The notes beneath the pieces are model-generated. The model made no database searches. It was given only the letters and a program-made list of their open reading frames with translations, and was not told the origin of the DNA. A stretch of 37,788 nucleotides of DNA, taken from assembly GCA_945891385.1 (NCBI GenBank), contig CAMDDJ010000029.1:1-37788 (forward strand), in the 5' to 3' direction. Source of the DNA: Candidatus Kuenenia stuttgartensis (lineage in GTDB: Bacteria; Planctomycetota; Planctomycetia; Pirellulales; UBA1268). The position numbers and the translations under genes are program-made. Below are positions 16,126-24,163 of this stretch, piece by piece; positions within the stretch are counted from its first letter, which is position 1, and every line of letters begins with the position of its first letter.

Positions 16126-17243
16126 TCCGCCACGCCTACGTTCACGTTCCGTTCTGCCGGCACCGCTGCGGGTATTGCGATTTCACGCTCGTCGCGGGGC
16201 GGGACGACCTGATCGAACGGTACCTCGACGCAGTCCGACGGGAGTTTGGCCGGGTGACAGAGCCGCTCCGGCTCGACACCCTCTACCTTGGAGGCGGCAC
16301 GCCCTCGCATCTTGGCCCCGAGGGACTCAGGCGGCTGTTCGGCCTGCTGCTGGAACGGCTCCAGCCGGAGCCTTCCGCTGAGGTCTCGCTCGAAGCCAAT
16401 CCCCTCGACGTGACGCCCGAGTTCATCGCGGCAGCGGCCGAGTGCGGCGTGACGCGGGTGAGCCTGGGCGGGCAGTCACTCGACGCATCCACGCTCGCCG
16501 CACTCGATCGCGACCACGGCCCCGGGGACGTGCGGCTGGCTGTGGAACGGCTGCTGTCAGCCGGTTTCGAGGTCAGCCTCGATCTGATGACGGCCGCTCC
16601 GGGGCAGTCGCTGGCCGCCGTCGAGGCCGATCTTGCCGCTGCCATCGCACTCGGCGTGCAGCACGTCTCGGTCTACTGCCTGACCTGGGAGCAGGGCACC
16701 GCTTTCCAGAGCCGCCGGCAGAAGGGTCTGCTCCAGCCGGCCGAGGAGTCGCTCGAGCGGGCGATGTTCGAGGCGGCGATCGACGGGCTCACCGCCGCCG
16801 GATTCGAGCACTACGAGGTTTCGAATTTCGCCCGCCCCGGCCATCGCTGCCGCCATAACGAGGCCTACTGGGACTGCCGCCCCTGGGAGGCCTTCGGACC
16901 GGGAGCGGCCCGGTTCGACGGCCTTACCCGGATCACGAACCACCGCAGCACCACGACCTGGATCAACCGGGTGCTCTCCGGGGCTGACGCCAGCGGGGAC
17001 GTCGACGCGATGACCGCGGAAGCTGCGGCCCGAGAGCGGCTCGTGGTGGGCCTCCGGCGCCGCGCCGGCGTCGATCGCGACGCGTTTCGGGCTGCAAGCG
17101 GCTACGATCTCGACCAGCTCGCCGGCCCCGCGATCGCCCGCTGGATCGTGGCCGGCCTGGCCGAACGCGACGGCCCCGCGCTCCGCCTCACCCGGGCCGG
17201 TCTGCTCGTCTCCGACGCCCTGTGGGCAGACGTGCTCGCGTAG
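16122..17243 (+). CDS. hemW: HemW-like radical SAM heme chaperone
   Basis: 373 residues, the HemW length. It begins HAYVHVPFCRHRCGYCDF, containing the CxxxCxxC cluster motif that binds 4Fe-4S and S-adenosylmethionine. LYLGGGTPSHL, EANP and RVSLGGQSLD follow, then DLMTAAPGQ, and the HemN C-terminal domain with HYEVSNFARPGHRCRHNEAYW. HemW proteins are often annotated as oxygen-independent coproporphyrinogen oxidase, but they lack the extra N-terminal features of HemN and are thought to load heme into apo-proteins. Start is GTG at 16122, sharing the GTGA with the preceding stop. Confidence 0.88.
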   Translation: MIRHAYVHVPFCRHRCGYCDFTLVAGRDDLIERYLDAVRREFGRVTEPLRLDTLYLGGGTPSHLGPEGLRRLFGLLLERLQPEPSAEVSLEANPLDVTPEFIAAAAECGVTRVSLGGQSLDASTLAALDRDHGPGDVRLAVERLLSAGFEVSLDLMTAAPGQSLAAVEADLAAAIALGVQHVSVYCLTWEQGTAFQSRRQKGLLQPAEESLERAMFEAAIDGLTAAGFEHYEVSNFARPGHRCRHNEAYWDCRPWEAFGPGAARFDGLTRITNHRSTTTWINRVLSGADASGDVDAMTAEAAARERLVVGLRRRAGVDRDAFRAASGYDLDQLAGPAIARWIVAGLAERDGPALRLTRAGLLVSDALWADVLA

Positions 17244-17315
17244 ACCGGATCCACGATCGCAGGCCCACTGCCCTCAGGGACCCGGAAGCTCCGACTGCGC
17301 ACCCTCAGCTGTACC

Positions 17316-17395
17316 GGCTCGGGGGACGGCAAAAGTGGCGTTGCGGGCGAGGATACGCCCCGATTGCTCCGCGAGCGTTCGCCGATCCCCGAGCC
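17316..17395 (+). repeat. Element A, intact copy 2, at convergent junction
   Basis: An 80-bp copy of the element at 8930-9008. The ends GGCTCGGGG and CCCCGAGCC are inverted, and the internal GGGCG/CGCCC and GCTC/GAGC stems are kept. Two differences from copy 1 flank the arms (extra A at the left, C to T at the right), and most of the inner sequence is identical. It lies between the hemW stop (plus) and the pntB stop (minus). Confidence 0.9.
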
Positions 17396-17425
17396 TCGCG
17401 TCTTCAGGGCGACGACGGCGGCTCG

Positions 17426-18889
17426 TCAGTGCTTCTGGATGGCCGCCGTGAGGTCGAGCACGGCCTTCTTGCCGTCGGCGAAGTACATCAGCGTGTTGTC
17501 GGCGGCGAAGAGCGGATTGGGGATGCCGGCGAAGCCCGGCGAGAGCGACCGCTTCACCACCACGACGGTCCGGGCCTTGTCGACGTCGAGGATCGGCATG
17601 CCGGCGATTGGGCTCTGCGGATCGTTGCGAGCGGAGGGGTTCACGACATCGTTGGCCCCGATCACGATCGCCACATCGGTTTCGGGGAACGTGGGATTGA
17701 TGTCGTCCATTTCCCGGAGCTTTTCGTAGGGGATGTCGGCCTCCGCGAGGAGCACGTTCATGTGGCCCGGCATCCGGCCGGCCACGGGGTGGATCGCGTA
17801 TTCCACCGTCGTACCCCGGGCCTCGAGCACGTCAGCCAGTTCGCGGACGGCATGCTGGGCCTGGGCCACGGCCAGGCCGTAGCCGGGCACGATCACCACG
17901 CGATCGGCCCCTTCGAGCACCATCGCGATCTCTTCAGCGCTTGCGCTCTTCACCTTGCCGGCATAGACCTCGTCGCCACTGGCGACGGTGGTCGTGCCAA
18001 GGCCGCCGAAGAGCACGCCGACGAGCGAGCGGTTCATTGCCTGGCACATGATCGCCGTGAGGATCAGGCCGCTGGCCCCGACGAGCGAGCCGGCGATGAC
18101 GAGCACCGAGTTGTCGATCACGAAGCCGGCGGCCGCCGCGGCCAGGCCGGAATAACTGTTGAGCAGGCAGATCACGACCGGCATGTCGGCTCCGCCGATC
18201 GGGAGCGTGAGCGTGGTCCCGAGCAGACTGCCGAGCACGACGAGCAGGAGAAACAAAAGGAACGAGTTGGGGTTGGCGCAGACGCCCGCCATCGTCAACA
18301 GCGTGAGGGCCGCCAGGGCGAGATTGATCCAGTGGCGGTTGGGGTCGGTCCAGGGCTTCTTGAACCGCGGCAGCTCCTCGAGCTTGCCAAAGGCGACGAG
18401 GCTGCCCCAGAAGGTGACCGCGCCGATCAGCCCGGTGAGCGCCGTGGCGATCGCAAACTGGGTCCAGGGGGCGAGTTCGGCGGCGGCAAATGCAGCCATT
18501 CCTGGCTGGTCTGACTGCAAGGCCCGCGTGCCCATGTTCCAGAGTTCGGCGGCTGCCACGAAGACCGAGGCGGCTCCGCCAAAGCCGTTGAGCAGGGCCA
18601 CCATCTGCGGCATCCCCGTCATCGGATACTTCAGCGCCATCGCGGCACCGATCGCGGCTCCTGCGCCGCCGGCGAGAAGCAGAAGCACCACGGGCCAGGC
18701 ACCGCGGGCGGCGATGGCCTGCTGCACCGGAGCCTCGAACAAGGCGGCGGCGAGCGCGATCGCCATCCCGGCCGCGCCGAGGAAGTTGCCCCGGACGGCG
18801 GTCCGGGGGCCGCTCATCAGCTTGAACGCCACGATGAACAGCATCGAGGCGATCAGGTAGGCCAGATTGATCCAGGCTTGGCTCGACAT
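17426..18889 (-). CDS. pntB: NAD(P) transhydrogenase subunit beta
   Basis: 487 residues. Membrane domain dII helices fill the first roughly 270 residues (for example LIASMLFIVAFKLMSGP and FLLFLLLVVLGSLLGTTLTLPIGG). The C-terminal NADP(H)-binding dIII domain contains VIVPGYGLAVAQAQHAVREL, IHPVAGRMPGHMNVLLAEA, VIGANDVVNPSARNDP and VVVKRSLSPGFAGI. With PntAA and PntAB it forms the inner-membrane, proton-driven hydride transfer from NADH to NADP+. It is the last gene of the minus-strand pntAA-pntAB-pntB operon, starting 6 bases after pntAB ends. Confidence 0.96.
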   Translation of the reverse strand: MSSQAWINLAYLIASMLFIVAFKLMSGPRTAVRGNFLGAAGMAIALAAALFEAPVQQAIAARGAWPVVLLLLAGGAGAAIGAAMALKYPMTGMPQMVALLNGFGGAASVFVAAAELWNMGTRALQSDQPGMAAFAAAELAPWTQFAIATALTGLIGAVTFWGSLVAFGKLEELPRFKKPWTDPNRHWINLALAALTLLTMAGVCANPNSFLLFLLLVVLGSLLGTTLTLPIGGADMPVVICLLNSYSGLAAAAAGFVIDNSVLVIAGSLVGASGLILTAIMCQAMNRSLVGVLFGGLGTTTVASGDEVYAGKVKSASAEEIAMVLEGADRVVIVPGYGLAVAQAQHAVRELADVLEARGTTVEYAIHPVAGRMPGHMNVLLAEADIPYEKLREMDDINPTFPETDVAIVIGANDVVNPSARNDPQSPIAGMPILDVDKARTVVVVKRSLSPGFAGIPNPLFAADNTLMYFADGKKAVLDLTAAIQKH

Positions 18890-18895
18890 CGAGAC

Positions 18896-19240
18896 CTACT
18901 TCTTCTTCGGGTTGAACATCTGCAGCATGCGGTAGGTCACCACGAAGCCGCCCGCGACGTTGATCATCGCCAGGAACAGGGCGACCAGGCCGAAGAGGCT
19001 GCCGAAGGAGCTGACGACGGCGCCGGCCGCCACGATCGCGCCCACGGCGGTGATGCCCGAGATGGCGTTCGAACCGCTCGTGAGCGGCGTGTGCAGCCGC
19101 TGCGGCACCTTCGTGATCACCTCGAAACCGACCCACATCGCCAGCAAGAAAACGGTCAAGAGGCGGATGAAACGGGCGGCCGGATCAGACGGGACGGCCG
19201 CGGCGTCGGCGAGGAGAAGCGGCATCAAGCAAGGCAGCAT
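18896..19240 (-). CDS. pntAB: NAD(P) transhydrogenase subunit alpha, part 2 (membrane)
   Basis: 114 residues. It is the small membrane part of the split alpha subunit (PntA2), with about three helices: FIRLLTVFLLAMWVGFEVI, ISGITAVGAIVAAGAVVSSF, and LFGLVALFLAMINVAGGFVV, and the conserved VPQRLHTPLTSGSNAISGI loop. The basic end NPKKK marks the cytoplasmic tail. It sits between pntAA (15 bases upstream) and pntB (6 bases downstream). Confidence 0.95.
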   Translation of the reverse strand: MLPCLMPLLLADAAAVPSDPAARFIRLLTVFLLAMWVGFEVITKVPQRLHTPLTSGSNAISGITAVGAIVAAGAVVSSFGSLFGLVALFLAMINVAGGFVVTYRMLQMFNPKKK

Positions 19241-19255
19241 GGTCGGTGCGGGTTT

Positions 19256-20425
19256 CTAGCTGGCGGGGGCTTCCAGCGGAGGCAGGCCGGCGCGGTCCCG
19301 AATCCTGGGGTGCACGATCTGGCCCCCTCGGGCCACGAGCGTTTCTCGACAGATCTCGTCGTCGGTGGCCACGTCGGGCAGGCCGCAGCTCACGAGGTGG
19401 GCCAGGAAGGTGGCGATGTTGCGGGCGTAGAGCTGGCTCGTGTGAGTCGCCACGTCGGCCGCGAGATTGGTGGGGCCGAGGATCGTCACGCCATCGAGCA
19501 CGACCGTTTCATCGGGCCGCGAGCCCTCGCAGTTGCCACCCCGTTCGGCAGCCATGTCGACGACCACGCTTCCGGGCTTCATCCCGGCGACCATTTCGCG
19601 AGTCACGAGCACCGGGGCCTTCTGGCCCGGGATCAGGGCCGTGCAAATCACCACGTCGCTCTCGGCCACGACGCGGCCGAGCAATTCCCGCTGCCTGGCG
19701 TAGAACTCCTCGCCCATCGCCTTGGCATAGCCGCCGGCCGCTTCGCTCGAGCCAGTTTCCAGCGGCAGTTCGACAAACTTGGCACCGAGGCTCTGCACCT
19801 GTTCTTTGACAGCCGGACGGACGTCGTAGGCACTGACCTGCGCTCCGAGCCGCTTGGCGGTGGCGATCGCCTGAAGGCCGGCCACGCCCGCCCCGAGGAC
19901 GAGCACCTTCGCCGGGGTGATTGTGCCGGCCGCTGTCGTCATCATCGGGAGGATGCGGGGCAGCGTGTTGGCTGCGAGGAGCACGGCTCGGTAGCCGGCG
20001 ATGTTGGCCTGGCTCGAGAGTACGTCCATGCTCTGGGCGCGGGTCGTCCGGGGCACCAGTTCCAGCGAGAACACCGTGGCGCCTCGTTCCGCCGCTTCCT
20101 GGCAGGGGCCTGGAGCCGAAAGCGGGTCGCAGAGGCCGACGAGCACGACACCCGGCCGGAGCCGATCGCGATCGTGACACCAGCCCTCACCGCAGGCACC
20201 ACAGGTTCGCACCGTCAGGAGGCAGTCGGCAGCAAAGGCCTCGTCGCGGGAGCCGATCGCGGCCCCCGCCTCCCGGTACGAGTCGTCCGAGAAGCCAGCC
20301 GCCACGCCAGCCCCAGTCTCTACGACGACCTCCAGACCGGCCTTCACCAGGCTCGGGATGGCCGCCGGCACCACCGCCACCCGGCGTTCGCCGGGAAACG
20401 TCTCTTTGAGGACTGCGACCTTCAT
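19256..20425 (-). CDS. pntAA: NAD(P) transhydrogenase subunit alpha, part 1 (NAD-binding)
   Basis: 389 residues, cytoplasmic NAD(H)-binding domain dI. It starts MKVAVLKETFPGERRVAVVP, the family signature shared with alanine dehydrogenase. It carries the RQD-type loop region RAQSMDVLSSQANIAGYRAV, a Rossmann motif VLVLGAGVAGLQAIATAKRLG and VICTALIPGQKAPVLVT. ATG at 20425 was chosen since the signature begins there. As the first gene of the operon it should have its promoter in the 343-base gap shared with rplM. Confidence 0.95.
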   Translation of the reverse strand: MKVAVLKETFPGERRVAVVPAAIPSLVKAGLEVVVETGAGVAAGFSDDSYREAGAAIGSRDEAFAADCLLTVRTCGACGEGWCHDRDRLRPGVVLVGLCDPLSAPGPCQEAAERGATVFSLELVPRTTRAQSMDVLSSQANIAGYRAVLLAANTLPRILPMMTTAAGTITPAKVLVLGAGVAGLQAIATAKRLGAQVSAYDVRPAVKEQVQSLGAKFVELPLETGSSEAAGGYAKAMGEEFYARQRELLGRVVAESDVVICTALIPGQKAPVLVTREMVAGMKPGSVVVDMAAERGGNCEGSRPDETVVLDGVTILGPTNLAADVATHTSQLYARNIATFLAHLVSCGLPDVATDDEICRETLVARGGQIVHPRIRDRAGLPPLEAPAS

Positions 20426-20768
20426 GAGCACCGTTCGGTGGAGGAGAGGGCAGGCCCTGGCCAGGGGACGACTCGATAAGCGGGCGGCCCTGCGTCTGGC
20501 CAAAGTGTGGTCCGAACGGCCGAGACTGGCAACTCAACAATTCGGCAAAGCCCGAGTTGGCTGGCTCCCGAGGCTTTATTTTGCCGGTTTTCTCGGGCCG
20601 CGCTTGCTCGGGTGTCAGGGCATTGGTACGCTCCGGGGCTCGCGAATCGCCCCTATCCGGAGGGCTGAACACCTGCCCCTGTCGGCCGGTTCGCGGCCGT
20701 GTGGGATCGATTCCCGATGCACGCGGCGTTCCGCATCTGACGACAGACTCATCCTGCTGGATCAAACG
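20426..20768. other. Divergent intergenic region pntAA / rplM
   Basis: 343 bases without a gene. It must hold the promoters of the transhydrogenase operon and of the rplM-rpsI operon. I see no -35/-10 pair good enough to call. There are some short inverted repeats (for example CAACTC ... GAGTTG at about 20530-20559) but no repeat of the element A or B families. Confidence 0.6.
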
Positions 20769-21200
20769 ATGAAGACCTTCATGGCAAAGTCGGGCGAAGT
20801 CGAGCACCGTTGGTGGCTCGTGGACGCCAGCGAGAAGCGGGTGGGCCGCCTCGCCAGCGAAATTGCGGTGGTTTTGATGGGCAAGCACCGCCCAACGTAC
20901 ACGCCCCACGTCGATACCGGCGACCATGTCGTGGTGATCAATGCGGAAAAGGTGGCGTTCACCGGCAAGAAGTGGCAGCAGAAGGTCTACCGCTGGTACA
21001 CGGGTTACATGGGCTTGCGATCCGAGACGGCCGAGCATCGCCGCGACCGTCGCCCCGAACTCATCATCGAGGAAGCCGTGCGGCGGATGCTGCCGAAGAC
21101 CCGCCTCGGCCGTGCCATGCTCGACAAACTGAAGGTGTATCCAGGCGACGAACACCCGCACCAGGCCCAGCAGCCCGAGCCGATGAAACTGGGCGTCTGA
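20769..21200 (+). CDS. rplM: 50S ribosomal protein L13 (uL13)
   Basis: 143 residues, the standard length. The sequence has HRWWLVDASEKRVGRLAS, LMGKHRPTYTPHVDTGDHVVVINAEKV, KVYRWYTGYMGLRS and AVRRMLPKTRLGRAMLDKLKVY, all diagnostic of uL13, an early-assembling large-subunit protein. The ATG at 20769 fits the family N-terminus; an ATG 12 bases on is an alternative. Followed by rpsI in the usual rplM-rpsI operon. Confidence 0.97.
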   Translation: MKTFMAKSGEVEHRWWLVDASEKRVGRLASEIAVVLMGKHRPTYTPHVDTGDHVVVINAEKVAFTGKKWQQKVYRWYTGYMGLRSETAEHRRDRRPELIIEEAVRRMLPKTRLGRAMLDKLKVYPGDEHPHQAQQPEPMKLGV

Positions 21201-21275
21201 TCACAATCCGAGCCCACGACCCCCGATCCACACAACACGAACCACCTCCTGCTTGCAGGCGACCACGAGGACACG

Positions 21276-21752
21276 ATGACCGACGAACAAGTTCCCGCCG
21301 CTGTGACCCCCGCTGCCGCTCCTCCTGCTCCGGCCACGCAATCGGCGGCCCGGGCGGTTCGCCGTGGCGACGAGATCATCGCAACCGGCCGTCGCAAGAC
21401 CGCCGTGGCACGGGTACGGCTCCGGCCGGGGAATGGGGAGATCGTCATCAACGGCAAAGAATTCGAGGTCTACTTCCCCTCCATCAAGGACCAGGCCCTG
21501 ATCGCCGGCACCCTCGATGAAGTTGGCAAGCGGTCCTCCGTGAAGATCACGATTACCGTCGATGGCGGCGGCCCGACAGGGCAGGCGGGTGCCTGTCGGC
21601 TCGGGATCGCCCGGGCCCTCAAGGCGCTCGACGCCGAACTTGCCGAGCCGCTCCGTCAGGGCGGCTTCCTGACCCGCGACGGGCGGATGAAGGAGCGTAA
21701 GAAGTACGGCCTCCGCGGAGCCCGGCGCGGCACGCAGTTCTCCAAGCGCTGA
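21276..21752 (+). CDS. rpsI: 30S ribosomal protein S9 (uS9)
   Basis: 158 residues. The S9 core begins at IIATGRRKTAVARVRLRPG and ends in the diagnostic tail REPGKKKYG-like DGRMKERKKYGLRGARRGTQ and FSKR, which reaches the P-site tRNA. The core is preceded by an Ala/Pro-rich extension of about 32 residues, lengthening the protein compared with the roughly 130-residue E. coli form. GAGG lies about 8 bases before the ATG. The gap after rplM is 75 bases. Confidence 0.97.
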   Translation: MTDEQVPAAVTPAAAPPAPATQSAARAVRRGDEIIATGRRKTAVARVRLRPGNGEIVINGKEFEVYFPSIKDQALIAGTLDEVGKRSSVKITITVDGGGPTGQAGACRLGIARALKALDAELAEPLRQGGFLTRDGRMKERKKYGLRGARRGTQFSKR

Positions 21753-21884
21753 TGCCCCCCGCTGGGCGTTCCTCGTTTTTGACGCGGTTTGGGCCGTGAC
21801 AGCTGCCGGTAGCCGGGTCGACTCGAGCGTGTCGGCCGAAAAACCGTTTTTGTCGGTCTGACCGGATCGTTCCTCCGGGCTGGT

Positions 21885-21914
21885 TTGGCGGCACCCAAAA
21901 GCCGAAGCCATACT
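21885..21914 (+). promoter_or_regulatory. Possible promoter for the secreted CFI-box-like protein gene
   Basis: TTGGCG (21885-21890) is separated by 18 bases from CATACT (21909-21914), about 80 bases upstream of the ATG at 21995. Each box matches four of six consensus bases, so the call is weak. Confidence 0.3.
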
Positions 21915-21994
21915 AGAGACGGTTTCGCGGACCGCCGCGAAATGGTTGCGGCCAGCCCGGCCGCCCTGATCCGCCCCCGGCAGGAAGGACTGTC

Positions 21995-23059
21995 ATGGCC
22001 CGTTTTCTCTCGATCGCCCTCCGTGTGACCGCCTGTGTGGCGGCTTTCAGTTGGTTGCCTGAGTCTGTGCAGGCTGAGGAAGGCCAGTCATCGATTCCAC
22101 CGGCCGTGGACGTGTTGGCGGCGGAGGCCGCGGGGCAGGTCGAGGTTCGATTCATTCCGAACGATTCCCGCTCGGCTCAGGTTCTGGTCGCCAATCGCGA
22201 CGCTCGGCCGCTGACGCTGCGACTGCCGGCTGCATTTGCCGGGGTGCCGGTGGCCGCCCAGATGGGGATGGGCGGGATGGGGATGGGCGGGATGGGTGGG
22301 CAGACCGGTTTCGGCGGTGCCCAGACAGTCGGGGGCGGAGGCATGCAGGGCCCAGTCGGCGGCCCGGGCCAGCCCGGTGGAGCCTTTGGAGCAGGTGGCG
22401 GTGCCTTTTGCTGGGTCGCCCGGGAAGTCTATGGCGTGCATGACCCGCGTTGGCTCGCCTTCCGGGAGTGGATGACGTGGCACGCTCCGGCCTGGCTGCA
22501 AGAGGTTTATGCGACGTATGGAGAAGAGGCGGCCGACTGGCTCAGAAGCCGTCCGGCCGCTCGAGCCGGGCTCCGGCTGCTCATGGATCGGGCGGTCGCC
22601 ACGGCGGCTCCCGCAGCCACGACGTCCCAACTCCGCGTGATGCCCACGCTCACGCACACGGCGCCGTTCACCGTTCCCGCCGGGAAGTCCGTGACGCTCC
22701 GCGTGCCGCTGGTCTGCCTGGAATACGGCCTGAAGGAGCCGACGCCGCGGATGGCCTACCGGCTTGCGCCGCTGGCCGACTTCTCGCAGGATCCGCGGCT
22801 GGCGGTGCTGCTGGGGGGGTTGGCGAGCGGCCACCTTTCGCAGCCCGTTGCCCAGGCGGCGGCCTGGCACGTTTCGAGCGGCCGGACCTGGGAGCAACTG
22901 GCGGCCGAGGTGGTCAAGGGAGCCGGAGCAGCGCCGGATCGCGCGGTCTTCTCGGCGGCCGATCTCCAGGCAGCCCGGCAGGCGGTTGAGATCGCCACTC
23001 GGGTGACGTCCGCCAGTCGCTCGTCCGAGAATGGGCCGTCGCCGTCGTCCAGCAACTGA
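21995..23059 (+). CDS. Secreted protein with a CFI-box-like domain
   Basis: 354 residues. A signal peptide (about 1-27, ending VQA-EE) is followed by a segment resembling a beta domain (48-85), then a Met/Gly-rich low-complexity stretch (about 90-137, with MGMGGMGMGGMGG). At 139-199 a motif begins C-W-V-A-R-E-V-Y-G, then W..FR.W, AP.WL, Y..YG...A.WL and ends RLLMD. This matches the pattern of the CFI-box found in bacterial exported and C-terminal-tail proteins, but here it lies in the middle of the protein. A further roughly 150 residues follow with PFTVPAGKSVTLRVPLVCLEYGLKEP. No enzymatic role can be assigned. It lies upstream of an ABC system on the same strand. Confidence 0.75.
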   Translation: MARFLSIALRVTACVAAFSWLPESVQAEEGQSSIPPAVDVLAAEAAGQVEVRFIPNDSRSAQVLVANRDARPLTLRLPAAFAGVPVAAQMGMGGMGMGGMGGQTGFGGAQTVGGGGMQGPVGGPGQPGGAFGAGGGAFCWVAREVYGVHDPRWLAFREWMTWHAPAWLQEVYATYGEEAADWLRSRPAARAGLRLLMDRAVATAAPAATTSQLRVMPTLTHTAPFTVPAGKSVTLRVPLVCLEYGLKEPTPRMAYRLAPLADFSQDPRLAVLLGGLASGHLSQPVAQAAAWHVSSGRTWEQLAAEVVKGAGAAPDRAVFSAADLQAARQAVEIATRVTSASRSSENGPSPSSSN

Positions 23060-23212
23060 CGGCGGCCGGTGACCGCCCGGGCAGCGATTGCGTCCCAGTG
23101 AGATCGGGGTGGGGTGCAGACCTGCCCAACATGGGATAAAAAAGAGGGATCGGGGCTCGGGTTGCTCAGTTGCCTGGGCACGAACGAGCCGCCGTTCCCG
23201 GAGCTGCCGCCC

Positions 23213-24154
23213 ATGCCCTCAGCCGCCTCGACGTCTTCCAATCGGCCTTCCGATGCCGATGTCGTGGTCGAGACTCGCAACCTCTCGAAGATCTACCGCG
23301 ACTTCTGGGGAAGAGACAAAAAGGCGGCCCTCAAGCCGCTCGACCTCGAGATCCGCCGGGGCGAGATTTTTGGACTGCTCGGGCCGAATGGATCGGGCAA
23401 GACGACGACGATGAAGCTCCTCCTGGGGCTCATCTTTCCGACGTCGGGCGAGGCCTTCGTGTTCGGCAAGCCGGCCACCGACGTCTCCAAGAACGAGCGG
23501 ATCGGCTACCTCCCGGAGGAGTCGTATCTCTACAAGTTTTTGGATGCCGAAGAGACCCTCGACTTCTATGGCCGGCTGTTCGGCATGCCGCCGGAGGAAC
23601 GGGCCCGCCGATCGGCCGCCTTGATCGAAATGGTGGGCCTCACCCGTGACCGGAAGCGGCAGTTGCGGGAATACTCCAAGGGCATGACCCGGCGGATCGG
23701 GGTGGCGCAGGCACTCATCAACGATCCGGAACTCGTGCTCCTCGACGAGCCCACCAGCGGCCTCGATCCGATCGGCACCCGGGAGATGAAGGACTTGATC
23801 ATCGACCTCAAGGCCAGGGGGAAGACGGTCATCCTCTGCTCGCATCTGCTCGCCGACGTCGAGGACGTCTGCGACCGGATTGCGGTGCTCCATCAGGGCG
23901 AGCTGAAGGAACTCGGCCGCGTGGACGAACTGCTCCGCGTGACCGGCATCACGCAGATCCGCGCCGGTGGTCTGCCGCCGGCGGCCTACGAGGAGGTGCG
24001 GGCCGTGCTGGCTCGCCACGGGGCCTCGGACGTCGAGATCGGCAATCCGACCACCACCCTCGAGGACTTGTTTCTCGAGGTGGTCCGCGACACCGAGGCC
24101 CGGCCCGGCCGGCGGGCCCGCGCGGCTGCCACGACCCCTGCCGACGGAAAGTGA
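23213..24154 (+). CDS. ABC-2 type transporter ATP-binding protein
   Basis: 313 residues. Walker A GPNGSGKT (57-64), signature YSKGM (154-158), Walker [13 protein letters not shown] (about 175-186), and H-loop [11 protein letters not shown]. The signature YSKGM and the C-terminal extension with [16 protein letters not shown] are typical of ATPases partnered with multi-helix ABC-2 permeases. It powers the permease encoded 9 bases downstream. ATG at 23213 is preceded by GGAG at about 10 bases; upstream in-frame codons would add an unconserved leader. Confidence 0.92.
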   Translation: MPSAASTSSNRPSDADVVVETRNLSKIYRDFWGRDKKAALKPLDLEIRRGEIFGLLGPNGSGKTTTMKLLLGLIFPTSGEAFVFGKPATDVSKNERIGYLPEESYLYKFLDAEETLDFYGRLFGMPPEERARRSAALIEMVGLTRDRKRQLREYSKGMTRRIGVAQALINDPELVLLDEPTSGLDPIGTREMKDLIIDLKARGKTVILCSHLLADVEDVCDRIAVLHQGELKELGRVDELLRVTGITQIRAGGLPPAAYEEVRAVLARHGASDVEIGNPTTTLEDLFLEVVRDTEARPGRRARAAATTPADGK

Positions 24155-24163
24155 GCGGGGCGA

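Noticed and set aside
16122-17243. Oxygen-independent coproporphyrinogen oxidase HemN
   Set aside because: Length and N-terminus (starts at the radical SAM motif) fit HemW.
17222-18514. Plus-strand open frame of 430 codons
   Set aside because: Antisense to pntB and running through element A.
21836-21856. CCGAAAAACCGTTTTTGTCGG as the rpsI terminator
   Set aside because: The stem is A/T-rich with a short GC base and no downstream T-tract beyond its own arm; it is too weak to call.
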